Positions 39,570 through 47,914 of a DNA stretch of 64,000 nucleotides are shown piece by piece; within the stretch, counting starts at the first letter, position 1; each line of letters opens with the position of its first letter. The DNA comes from Rhodococcus jostii RHA1 (lineage in GTDB: Bacteria > Actinomycetota > Actinomycetes > Mycobacteriales > Mycobacteriaceae): NCBI RefSeq assembly GCF_000014565.1, contig NC_008268.1:5770501-5834500 (forward strand), written 5' to 3'. The notes beneath the pieces were generated by a model, which saw nothing but the letters and a program-made list of their open reading frames with translations, ran no database searches and was not told where the DNA came from. The position numbers and the translations under genes were made by a program.

Positions 39570-40718
39570 TCACTTCGCGGCGTCAGCGATACGCCGATAC
39601 ACCTCGTCGATACGCTGAATCCACGCGTCCTCCGAGTACTGCCTCTGGTACGCGGTATAGGCCCGGGTGCGGATGTCCTCGTCGAGCTCGACACGCGCCA
39701 ATGCCGCTGTCAGTGACAGGTTTCCGCCGTCCAAGCTGAATATTTCGCCGCTGCCGCCGGCGGTGAGCTCATCGGCGGAGGCACACCGGTCGGAGATCAC
39801 GACGGGTGTTCCCGCATGCAGGGCTTCGAGTGCCACCGTGGGAATCCCCTCTGACCACAGGCTCGGCAGCACCAGTCCTCGTGCATTCGAAATCTGTTGC
39901 TGCACAGCAGAATGATCGAGAGCGCCATGGAAGCGAAACCGCTCCGGTTGGCTTTTGGCTGCCTGCGCAACAGTGTCAGTGAGAGGTCCCGCGCCAACGA
40001 TGTCGAGCTGCCGGTCGGATGGCCAGTTCTCGAGAAGCCACAGAATTCCCTTTTCGGGAACCAGGCGGCCGACGTATATCCAATTTTCTCCACCATCGGT
40101 GCGGGTATGATCACCGATTTCCGTGGCAAAGTTGGGGATCAAATTCACTTCAGCATTCGGAAATAACGCGCTGAATTTATCGTGTGCCGCAGAATTCAGT
40201 ACGACGAGTGCTTTCGAATTCATCAAGACGGGGGACTTGGTCCCTTTCGATCGCGTCGACCACGCAAGCGGCAATGTTGCAATAGTCGAATTTCGATAGC
40301 ATTTGTTTTCGACCGCTCGAATTGAGCCATGATCGAGGCATTCGGTGCAGTCGCCGCCATCCCGCCACAACGTCGCGGCCGCGCACACGGTGCGGTAGTT
40401 GTGCAGGGTGGCGACGGTCCTCTGGCCCCATCGGTCAAGCCAGGAGGTGCCCCAGTTCGGAAACAGGTTGTGGACGTGGACCACCTCGGGCTCGAACTCG
40501 TCCAAAGCGGGCCCCGGGTCCGGGCCGGTCAGGTGGGCAGCCGAAAATAGCGCACGAGCTTTGTACAGCGGCTTGGCGGCCTCGACGTCGGTGTGCCGAG
40601 CAATCAGATACACCTCGTGCCCGGCCCGGCGCAGCGCCTCGGCCTGTGCCTGCACAACGGTGTTCTCACCACTCGGCTGGGCGCTGGTGTAGAAGCTGTG
40701 GACTAGGGCGACCTTCAC
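39570..40718 (-). CDS. Glycosyltransferase, GT4 type
   Basis: 382 aa. GTG 40718 is chosen because it opens directly with the GT4 N-terminus VKVALVHSFYTSAQPSGENT and overlaps the upstream stop by 4 bp (GTGA). The N-terminal half contains VVHVHNLFPNWGTSWLDRWG and a cysteine cluster (CAAATLWRDGGDCTECLDHG). The C-terminal half has IYVGRLVPEKGILWLLENW and the donor-binding SLWSEGIPTVALEALHAGTP with E..P..ALEA. It likely extends the repeat unit. This pair on the minus strand interrupts an otherwise plus-strand locus. Confidence 0.9.
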   Translation of the reverse strand: MKVALVHSFYTSAQPSGENTVVQAQAEALRRAGHEVYLIARHTDVEAAKPLYKARALFSAAHLTGPDPGPALDEFEPEVVHVHNLFPNWGTSWLDRWGQRTVATLHNYRTVCAAATLWRDGGDCTECLDHGSIRAVENKCYRNSTIATLPLAWSTRSKGTKSPVLMNSKALVVLNSAAHDKFSALFPNAEVNLIPNFATEIGDHTRTDGGENWIYVGRLVPEKGILWLLENWPSDRQLDIVGAGPLTDTVAQAAKSQPERFRFHGALDHSAVQQQISNARGLVLPSLWSEGIPTVALEALHAGTPVVISDRCASADELTAGGSGEIFSLDGGNLSLTAALARVELDEDIRTRAYTAYQRQYSEDAWIQRIDEVYRRIADAAK

Positions 40719-41491
40719 CGCTGCGAGACCGATTCCGTCATCGCCGAGCGCAGGAACTGGACATTGCCGAACAGGTACCGGCGCCACAGGCGGCGCGGCT
40801 CGGTGCCGAGCCGGTACAGCCACTCGGTACCGGAGTTCTGCATCCACAAGGGGGCCTCCCTAGTGGTCCCCGCCGCGAAGTCGAACGCCGCCCCCACGGC
40901 CGCGCAGGGCCGCCCGGTACGTCGTGCCAGCTCAGCGGCCACGAAGTCCTGCTTCGGAGTCCCCAGCGCCACCCAGACCAGTTGCGCATCGGTCTCGGCG
41001 ATCCGGGCCGCGCAGTCGCGGTAGAACTCCTCGTCGATGGGACCGAAGGGGGGAGAAAATCGCCCCGAGATCCGGATTCCCGGGTATTTGTCACTCACCG
41101 CGGCATCCAGGTTTGCCAAGGTCGCCGGAGTGGTCCCGAGAAAGAAATGACCGATATCCGCGGCCCGGCCCGCATCAAGTGTGTGCATGAATAATGAAGG
41201 GCCGCGGACCCGACCCGGAACCGGTCCAGTTGCTTGTGCGTGCTTTTTCATAAACCACACCACCGGTGTACCGTCGGGGAAATTCAAACCCGGACCATTC
41301 AGCAATTCTTGATACGGCAAATCTTCTGATGCGAGCGCCACACAATAAGCATTTGACAGGCGAATCGAAATCGGTTCGGATTCCGTTGCTGCGCGAATTA
41401 CTCGGGCAACCGCGCCGGGGAGAGTCGTGACATCGAAGGGAACTGTGCCGACGCGGATTCGGACGTTATCGGGTTCCGTGGCAGGACGCAT
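40715..41491 (-). CDS. WecG/TagA/CpsF family glycosyltransferase
   Basis: 258 aa. Family motifs: NAYCVALASEDLPYQELLNG, LNFPDGTPVVW, LVWVALGTPKQDFVAAELAR, GAAFDFAAGTTREAPLWMQN and SGTEWLYRL. These enzymes add a sugar (ManNAc, GlcA or similar) to an undecaprenyl-diphosphate-linked sugar, usually as the second step of the repeat unit. It is coupled to the GT4 gene downstream (4-bp overlap) and divergent from gmd across 259 bp that would contain both promoters. Confidence 0.92.
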   Translation of the reverse strand: MRPATEPDNVRIRVGTVPFDVTTLPGAVARVIRAATESEPISIRLSNAYCVALASEDLPYQELLNGPGLNFPDGTPVVWFMKKHAQATGPVPGRVRGPSLFMHTLDAGRAADIGHFFLGTTPATLANLDAAVSDKYPGIRISGRFSPPFGPIDEEFYRDCAARIAETDAQLVWVALGTPKQDFVAAELARRTGRPCAAVGAAFDFAAGTTREAPLWMQNSGTEWLYRLGTEPRRLWRRYLFGNVQFLRSAMTESVSQR

Positions 41492-41750
41492 CGTTGAGAT
41501 CTTCCGGTGAAGGGGAGAGGCGGCCGCCGGAGTGGCATCGGCCTCGAAGATTCACCGATTCTATTGCGCAGTCGCAGATAACACCACTCGCAGGGCGCCG
41601 CAGACCTGACGTTCGCCGGATTCAACGTCCCTGGTCGTCGGTGTGGGCGTGTTCCCGACGGGTCTGAGTAGCCCTGCGGTAGCAAGGATTCGGGAGGCCA
41701 GTTATCGTAGGACAGTCCGATCGGGCGATTTATCGACTAGGGAGCCGACT

Positions 41751-42779
41751 TTGAAGCGGGCACTGATCACCGGCATCACGGGACAAGACGGGTCGTATCT
41801 CGCGGAGCTGCTGCTCGCGAAGGGATACGAGGTGCACGGGTTGATCCGCCGGTCCTCGACGTTCAACACCTCGAGGATCGAGCACCTCTACGTCGACCCG
41901 CACGACCCTGCCGCCAAGCTGTTCCTGCACTACGGTGACCTCAGCGACGGCGCCCGCCTGGTGACACTGCTCTCGCAGATCCAGCCCGACGAGGTCTACA
42001 ACCTCGCCGCCCAGTCACACGTACGGGTGAGCTTCGACGAACCTGAACACACCGGGAACACCACCGGCATCGGCTCTGTCCGGCTCCTCGAAGCCGTCCG
42101 CCTCGCCGGCCTGAACTGCCGGTACTACCAGGCCTCGAGCTCGGAGATGTTCGGAGCGACCCCACCCCCGCAGAATGAGGACACCCCCTTCTACCCACGC
42201 TCGCCCTACGGCGCGGCGAAGGTGTACTCGTACTGGGTGACGCGGAACTACCGCGAGGCGTACGGCATGTTCGCGGTCAACGGCATCCTCTTCAACCACG
42301 AGTCCCCCCGGCGCGGCGAGACCTTCGTGACACGGAAGATCACCCGCGCAGTGGCACGGATCAAGGCCGGCGTCGAGGACCACGTCTACATGGGCAACCT
42401 GGACGCCATCCGCGACTGGGGCTACGCCCCCGAATACGTCGAGGGCATGTGGCGGATGCTGCAGGCCGACCAACCCGACGACTACTGCCTCGCCACCGGG
42501 GGCCGCTACTCGGTGCGCGACTTCCTCACCGTGGCCTTCGAACACGCCGGCCTCGACTGGGAAAAGCACGTCCGCTTCGACGACCGGTACCTGCGCCCCA
42601 CCGAAGTCGACGCATTGATCGGCGACGCCAGCAAGGCCGAGGTGAAGCTCGGCTGGAAGGCCCGGGTCCACACCCCCGAGTTGGCGCGGATCATGGTCGA
42701 CGCCGACATCCAGGCCCTCGCGCACGAAGGCCGGCCCTGGATCGACTCCCCGGCACACCCAGACTGGGAGATCCTGTGA
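41751..42779 (+). CDS. gmd: GDP-mannose 4,6-dehydratase
   Basis: 342 aa from TTG 41751, which has GGGAG 6 bases upstream and matches the family N-terminus ([20 protein letters not shown]). Extended SDR features: GITGQDG nucleotide-binding loop, [14 protein letters not shown] with the active-site Ser/Thr-Glu region, and the catalytic YGAAK. It also has [17 protein letters not shown] and DNSK-type residues ([12 protein letters not shown]) near the C-terminus. It converts GDP-mannose to GDP-4-keto-6-deoxymannose. The next gene overlaps its stop by 4 bp and completes GDP-fucose. Confidence 0.95.
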   Translation: MKRALITGITGQDGSYLAELLLAKGYEVHGLIRRSSTFNTSRIEHLYVDPHDPAAKLFLHYGDLSDGARLVTLLSQIQPDEVYNLAAQSHVRVSFDEPEHTGNTTGIGSVRLLEAVRLAGLNCRYYQASSSEMFGATPPPQNEDTPFYPRSPYGAAKVYSYWVTRNYREAYGMFAVNGILFNHESPRRGETFVTRKITRAVARIKAGVEDHVYMGNLDAIRDWGYAPEYVEGMWRMLQADQPDDYCLATGGRYSVRDFLTVAFEHAGLDWEKHVRFDDRYLRPTEVDALIGDASKAEVKLGWKARVHTPELARIMVDADIQALAHEGRPWIDSPAHPDWEIL

Positions 42780-43744
42780 CCGACAACCCGGTAGCCCGGC
42801 CCCTCGACCGGTCCGCACCCCTCTTCGTGGCCGGGCACCGCGGACTCGTCGGATCCGCGATCTGGCGCAACCTCGAGTCCCACGGCTTCGAGCACCTGAT
42901 CGGACGCTCCTCGTTCGAACTCGATCTCCGCGACCGCTCCGCGGTCTTCGCGTTCTTCGCCGAGCAGCGCCCCCGCAATGTGGTGCTCGCCGCAGCGAAG
43001 GTCGGCGGCATCCTCGCGAACAGCACCTTCCCCGTTGACTTCCTGTCCGAAAACCTCCGTATCCAGGTCAACGTCCTCGACGCTGCACTCGAACACGGCG
43101 TCGAGCGACTGCTGTTCCTGGGCTCCTCGTGCATCTACCCGAAGATGGCCGAACAGCCCATCAAGGAGGAGTACCTGCTCACCGGGCACCTCGAGCCCAC
43201 CAACGACGCCTACGCCATCGCCAAGATCGCCGGCATCATCCAGATCCAAGCCGTCCGCCGCCAGTACGGTCTCCCGTGGATCTCCGCGATGCCGACCAAC
43301 CTCTACGGCCCCGGCGACAACTTCTCCCCCCAGGGATCACACGTCCTTCCCGCCCTCATCCGACGCTTCGACGAAGCCCGCCGCGACAACGTCAAATCGG
43401 TGACCAACTGGGGCACCGGGAGCCCGCGCCGGGAGTTCCTGCACGTCGACGACATGGCCTCCGCGTGCCTGCACCTCCTCGACAACTACGACGGGCCGGA
43501 CCAGGTCAACGTCGGCACCGGCCAGGACTCGACGATCAAGGAAATCGCCCAGATCGTGGCCGACGAGGTCGGCTACACCGGCCAGATCGACTGGGACACC
43601 ACGAAGCCCGACGGCACCCCACGCAAGCTCCTCGACATCTCCACGCTGCGTGCTTCGGGGTGGGAACCGAAGATCGGCCTGCGGGAGGGCATCGCCTCCA
43701 CCATCGCCTGGTACCGCGACAACGTCACCGCCCTGCGCACCTAA
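42776..43744 (+). CDS. fcl: GDP-L-fucose synthase
   Basis: 322 aa, GTG overlapping the gmd stop. Motifs: [17 protein letters not shown] (Rossmann loop), [40 protein letters not shown] (the Cys-Ile-Tyr-Pro catalytic strand) and the YAIAKIAG version of YxxxK. It performs the 3,5-epimerisation and 4-reduction that makes GDP-L-fucose. Together with manA, manB and gmd this gives a complete route from mannose-1-phosphate to GDP-fucose, so fucose is very likely in the polymer. Confidence 0.95.
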   Translation: MTDNPVARPLDRSAPLFVAGHRGLVGSAIWRNLESHGFEHLIGRSSFELDLRDRSAVFAFFAEQRPRNVVLAAAKVGGILANSTFPVDFLSENLRIQVNVLDAALEHGVERLLFLGSSCIYPKMAEQPIKEEYLLTGHLEPTNDAYAIAKIAGIIQIQAVRRQYGLPWISAMPTNLYGPGDNFSPQGSHVLPALIRRFDEARRDNVKSVTNWGTGSPRREFLHVDDMASACLHLLDNYDGPDQVNVGTGQDSTIKEIAQIVADEVGYTGQIDWDTTKPDGTPRKLLDISTLRASGWEPKIGLREGIASTIAWYRDNVTALRT

Positions 43745-43795
43745 TCGCACCGACCTTCCCCTGAACAGGACACCCATCACGATGACGAGACTGCC

Positions 43796-45121
43796 GTGAG
43801 CACACGTATCGCCGTCTTCGGCACCGGATACCTCGGCGCCACCCATGCGGCCTGCATGGCCGAACTCGGCCACGAGGTCCTCGGCGTCGACGTCGACCCC
43901 GCGAAGCTCGCCAAACTCACGGCGGGCGAGGTGCCCTTCTACGAACCGGGTCTGGACGAGGTACTGCGCCGCAACATCGCCGCCGACCGCCTCAGGTTCA
44001 CCGACTCCTACCAGGAGGCGGCCGACTTCGCCAACGTGCACTTCCTCGGCGTCGGTACCCCGCAGAAAAAGGGCGAGTTCGCCGCCGACCTGACCTATGT
44101 CGACGCAGTCATCAACACCCTCGCACCGCTGATCAACGCTCCGGCGGTAATATTCGGCAAGTCCACGGTGCCGGTGGGCACCGCTCAACGACTGCAAGCC
44201 CGCGCCCACGAACTGTCACCGGCCGGCCACGACCTCGAGGTCGCATGGAACCCCGAGTTTCTTCGCGAAGGGTTCGCCGTGCAGGACACCCTGCATCCGG
44301 ACCGCCTCGTCCTGGGAGTCGACCGCGACCGCCCAGGCCGCGCCGAAACCGTCGCCCGCGAGGTCTACGCCCAGCTGATCGATGAAGATATCCCGTTCCT
44401 GGTCACCGACCTTGCCACCGCGGAACTCGTCAAGACATCCGCGAATGCGTTTCTCGCGACGAAAATTTCGTTCATCAACGCGATCGCGGAAGTCTGCGAA
44501 GCCGCTGGCGCCGACGTCACCGTGCTGGCCGACGCCATCGGCCACGACGCCCGCATTGGTCGCCGCTTCCTCAATGCTGGGCTCGGCTTCGGCGGTGGCT
44601 GCCTGCCCAAGGACATCCGCGCCTTCATGGCCCGCGCCGGCGAACTCGGCGCCGACCAGGCACTCACCTTCCTCCGCGAGGTCGACAACATCAACATGCG
44701 GCGCCGCACCCGAATGGTCGAGCTCGCTCGAGAGGCTTGCGGATCCCTGCTCGGCGCCCGGGTCGCGGTCCTCGGCGCCGCGTTCAAACCCGACTCCGAC
44801 GACGTCCGCGACTCCCCCGCGCTGAATGTCGCAGGCCAGATCCAGCTCCAGGGCGCCGCGGTCACCGTGTACGACCCAAAGGCGAACAACAACTCGCGCA
44901 AACTGTTCCCTACCCTCGGATACGCCGACAACGTCCTCGACGCCTGCGAGGGAGCAGACGTCGTCCTCGTCCTCACCGAATGGCCCGAATTCCAGAAACT
45001 GCAACCAGCCGACATCGAAGGCGTTGTCCGCAAACAGTCGCTCATCGACGGACGCAACTGTCTCGACCCGTTCCAGTGGCGTGCGGCGGGGTGGACGTAT
45101 CGGGGGTTGGGCAGACCGTAA
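43796..45121 (+). CDS. ugd: UDP-glucose 6-dehydrogenase
   Basis: 441 aa from GTG 43796. The NAD-binding loop is FGTGYLGATHAACMAELGHE; the middle has GKSTVPVGTAQRL and AWNPEFLREGFAV; the catalytic Cys is in GFGGGCLPKD. The C-terminal domain binds the UDP-sugar (GAAFKPDSDDVRDSPALNVA). It oxidises UDP-glucose (from GalU) to UDP-glucuronate, so the polymer is probably acidic. It stands 51 bp after fcl, in the same transcription direction. Confidence 0.95.
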   Translation: MSTRIAVFGTGYLGATHAACMAELGHEVLGVDVDPAKLAKLTAGEVPFYEPGLDEVLRRNIAADRLRFTDSYQEAADFANVHFLGVGTPQKKGEFAADLTYVDAVINTLAPLINAPAVIFGKSTVPVGTAQRLQARAHELSPAGHDLEVAWNPEFLREGFAVQDTLHPDRLVLGVDRDRPGRAETVAREVYAQLIDEDIPFLVTDLATAELVKTSANAFLATKISFINAIAEVCEAAGADVTVLADAIGHDARIGRRFLNAGLGFGGGCLPKDIRAFMARAGELGADQALTFLREVDNINMRRRTRMVELAREACGSLLGARVAVLGAAFKPDSDDVRDSPALNVAGQIQLQGAAVTVYDPKANNNSRKLFPTLGYADNVLDACEGADVVLVLTEWPEFQKLQPADIEGVVRKQSLIDGRNCLDPFQWRAAGWTYRGLGRP

Positions 45122-45162
45122 GCAACAGGGAGAAGAGTTCGATTGACGAGGGGGACTGTGCT

Positions 45163-45726
45163 GTGGCGCGACGGCGGCAACGATTCTTGCTGGCAGCGGC
45201 ACTGGCGGTGATGACGACCGCGACTGCCCTTTTGTGGGGAGGACGCATCATTTATAGCAACGCCCCCGAAGATCCTCTCCGCCCAGTGGATGCCATCGTG
45301 GTTCTGGGTGGTGAGAACGACGGCCGCGTCCCCTACGCCGTATCCCTCGCCGAACAAGGACTCGCGCGACAAGTGGTCATCTCGAACCCCCACGACGCCC
45401 GCGATCCCAGCACCAACGAAGGATGCGCCACCACCGACCCACGCTTCACCGTGACCTGCGTGGCACCCCACCCCGCCACCACCAGAGGCGAAGCACAGTT
45501 CACCCGGACACTTGCCGTACAGAACGGATGGACCAGCGTCCTCGTCGTCAGTTGGCGTTACCACCTACCCCGGGCCCGGTACATCTTTCAGCGGTGCTTC
45601 GATGGTGATCTCACCATGCATGCCGTACCCCGCAGCTACGACTTCAGCCTCGCGAAATGGGGGTACGTCTACGCCTACCAGACCGCTGGCTTCGTCAAAG
45701 CCGCCCTCCAAGGACGGTGCTTGTGA
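45163..45726 (+). CDS. YdcF/SanA-like (DUF218) membrane-anchored protein
   Basis: 187 aa from GTG 45163 with GAGGGGG 8 bases upstream. The N-terminus RRRQRFLLAAALAVMTTATA is a signal anchor. The DUF218 core follows: VDAIVVLGGENDGRVPYAV, ARQVVISNPHD, TTRGEAQFTRTLAVQNGW and VVSWRYHLPRARYIFQRCF. Proteins of this fold act on envelope precursors such as undecaprenyl carriers or polysaccharides, but the reaction is not established for most. The next gene overlaps its stop by 4 bp. Confidence 0.85.
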   Translation: MARRRQRFLLAAALAVMTTATALLWGGRIIYSNAPEDPLRPVDAIVVLGGENDGRVPYAVSLAEQGLARQVVISNPHDARDPSTNEGCATTDPRFTVTCVAPHPATTRGEAQFTRTLAVQNGWTSVLVVSWRYHLPRARYIFQRCFDGDLTMHAVPRSYDFSLAKWGYVYAYQTAGFVKAALQGRCL

Positions 45727-46202
45727 ACATAACTGACCGGCATTCGCTCGCCGAACTCCGCGAACGATTCGACTACGTCATCGTCGACGCGTCACCGCTG
45801 CTGCCCGTCACCGACGCAGCCGTGCTCACCACGATGTTTGACGGTGCCCTCGTCATCGCCCGGCATGCCGAGACCAAGCGCGAGCAGTTGTCGCGGGCGG
45901 TGGGGAACTTGCACGGCGTCGGTGCCACCATCCTCGGCACTATCACCACGATGGCACCGTGCCGTGGCCGCGGAGTGTACGAGTACAAGTACTACTACGA
46001 GACCGACACTGCGGCGCCACTTGCGCCGCAGGCCGGGCAACCGCACGACGGGCAGGCCGATGACCGCCAGCACGCATTCGTCGCAGCAGGAGAAGGGGGG
46101 CAGCCCACCGCGAATACGTCGAGACCTATAGTCGGGTCACACCATGGGGTGACATTGCCTCCGGCGCGACGTCCGCGCGACCACGTCCAGGAAGAGGACT
46201 AA
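45723..46202 (+). pseudogene. C-terminal remnant of a CpsD/CapB-type tyrosine kinase
   Basis: 159 aa, GTG overlapping the YdcF-like stop. Residues about 7-85 match the end of the bacterial tyrosine kinase/Wzc family: LRERFDYVIVDASPLLPVTD (Walker B-like strand), then DGALVIARHAETKREQLSRA, VGNLHGVGATILGTITTMAP and a tyrosine-rich YEYKYYYE. The N-terminal chain-length-determinant part, its two membrane segments and the Walker A and A' motifs are all missing; full-length relatives are about 450-500 aa. So this is a 5'-deleted gene, or a small co-polymerase regulator kept only for its Tyr tail. The tail (to residue 159) is Gly/Ala/Gln-rich and polar. Confidence 0.7.
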
Positions 46203-47576
46203 GTGTCTCGAACATCCCTCACGTTACCTGCAGGGTCATTGACGATCCCCAGCGAGCAACCAGACGAAATGGCACCGGAAGATCAGGTCCGTCTCCGCCG
46301 TGCTCGCGCCGCACTCTGGTTGGGCGCCTTCATGCCGATCATCTACACGGTCGGTAAGGGAGTTAACGATGTGGGCGGTGTGGGACCGCTCGAGTTGCTT
46401 CGCGGAGGTGGAGGTCTTGCCCTATACGCGCTCGTGTTCATGATACGCCCGCCAAAGGTTCGGTCACTTCGGAACGGCATCGCAGAAGCCGGCCTGATCT
46501 TCTTCGTCGTAATCGCGGCACTCAGTTGCTTCTGGTCCGTCGATGCCAAGACAACCCTGCTCAAGCTCGTTCCACTCGTCGTGACCTATCTCTGCCTCGC
46601 GAAGCTCGCTACGTTGTACGGCAGCGTGCAGGAGACTGTTTGTGCGGTCGTGACGGTTGCTCACATGATTCTTATCGGAACTCTTGTGCAGTTAGTGATC
46701 TGGCCTGACCGTGCGTATTCGACAGACACAGTCGGTGAGGATCCGCGCATCCACAGTCTCCTACCGGCGATCGCGTCGAACCTGTTCGGGCTTGTCGCAG
46801 CGATCGGCATCGCTGGTGTCTGTTTGACGATAGGTCCCAGGTGGACTGCACGGGCACCATGGAACGTGGTTTTGGTGTGCGTGTACTTCGTACTGCTTCT
46901 CGGTACCCGATCGCGGGTGGTGACCGCGGTGGCACTGATCATCATGCTGGTGTGCCTATTTCGCGTGATGCACCGCAGTCAAAACGCAAACATCATTGGA
47001 TGGTTCGCGACGGCCGGCATCGTGGCTACAAGCTGGTGGATCACGACGCGTGATGATGTCTGGGGTCTCGTCGTTGATTTCGTCGTTCGCGGCCAGGATG
47101 CACAGGGGCTCACGACCCTCACCGGACGGACGGTCGTATGGGAGCGTGTGCTGCCCCTGATTCGTGAGGACCAATGGTGGGGACTTGGCTACTATAGCGG
47201 CCATCGTATTGGTCTTCCATTGCGAGACAGTCTCTTCAGAAACTACAGCAACTTGGACAACACTTGGCTTGAAAGTGTGGTCGGAGTTGGCATCATAGGC
47301 ACGACGGGCTTGGTGGTTTTCTTGGCGTTCGGCGTGGTTCGGTCCATCCGGGCGACTGCCAGGATGGGACATTACCGCCTTCTGTCTACTCTGCTCGTCA
47401 TTGGCGTGGCCTGGTTGACGCTAATCAATCCAACAGTTCAGGCCAACACATCTACGCTTGTCTTCTTCGCGTTGATCGTCTTCTCGACGCGGCGGGGTGA
47501 CGCGGAGCATCTGGCTACGTGGAGCTTGCACGAAAGTGCGCCGGCAAAGTCAACCGATCTTCGGCGGGAACAGTGA
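46203..47576 (+). CDS. O-antigen ligase/Wzy-like polymerase
   Basis: 457 aa; GTG abuts the previous stop, with GGAAGAGG upstream. About ten to twelve membrane segments, such as ALWLGAFMPIIYTVGKGVND, AGLIFFVVIAALSCF, NVVLVCVYFVLLLGTRSRVV and STLVFFALIVF. The long periplasmic loop has the WzyC-family pattern TGRTVVWERVLPLIREDQWW and GLGYYSG. It is expected to polymerise or ligate the flipped repeat units outside the membrane. The C-terminal tail is cytoplasmic and polar. Confidence 0.86.
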   Translation: MSRTSLTLPAGSLTIPSEQPDEMAPEDQVRLRRARAALWLGAFMPIIYTVGKGVNDVGGVGPLELLRGGGGLALYALVFMIRPPKVRSLRNGIAEAGLIFFVVIAALSCFWSVDAKTTLLKLVPLVVTYLCLAKLATLYGSVQETVCAVVTVAHMILIGTLVQLVIWPDRAYSTDTVGEDPRIHSLLPAIASNLFGLVAAIGIAGVCLTIGPRWTARAPWNVVLVCVYFVLLLGTRSRVVTAVALIIMLVCLFRVMHRSQNANIIGWFATAGIVATSWWITTRDDVWGLVVDFVVRGQDAQGLTTLTGRTVVWERVLPLIREDQWWGLGYYSGHRIGLPLRDSLFRNYSNLDNTWLESVVGVGIIGTTGLVVFLAFGVVRSIRATARMGHYRLLSTLLVIGVAWLTLINPTVQANTSTLVFFALIVFSTRRGDAEHLATWSLHESAPAKSTDLRREQ

Positions 47577-47914
47577 GAAGCCGATGCGAATCGCTGTCAT
47601 GAACGGGCCGCGGGAATACCCCCAATCAGCGTTCTTCGATGTCGGGTTGCTCGGCTCCATTGCCCCAGTCACGGCGGGCAACTGAGATCCCAGGCCGGGA
47701 CTGTCGAATCCTGATCCCCGTTCGGCAAGGTTCTGATGGACAAACTGAACAGGATGCACCCCGGCACGTTGACGGCGAAGGGTGAACGGAGATTGCATTG
47801 CGTCATCCGGCCACCGCCATATCATGCATAGGCACGCAGCGCCGCCCGCTGCGCGCACCGCCGCCACAGCCAGGGCGGTGGCGGCGGTGTGAGAGGCGTC
47901 TGAGAGCATTCCGA
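47577..47914. other. Intergenic region between convergent genes, with a short glycosyltransferase-like frame
   Basis: 338 bp. At 47584-47685 a 33-codon frame opens with MRIAVMNGPREYPQ, the kind of start seen in GT4 glycosyltransferases, and stops after VTAGN. It has only a poor ribosome binding site and is probably a leftover of a deleted gene. Apart from the hairpin annotated at 47856 no other feature is seen. Confidence 0.35.
47856..47889. terminator. GC-rich hairpin between O-antigen-ligase and DUF4012 genes
   Basis: CACCGCCGCCAC (47856-47867) and GTGGCGGCGGTG (47878-47889) pair perfectly over 12 bp with a 10-base loop. It lies 26 bp past the DUF4012 stop and in the path of read-through from the polymerase gene, so it may work in both directions. 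Confidence 0.7.
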
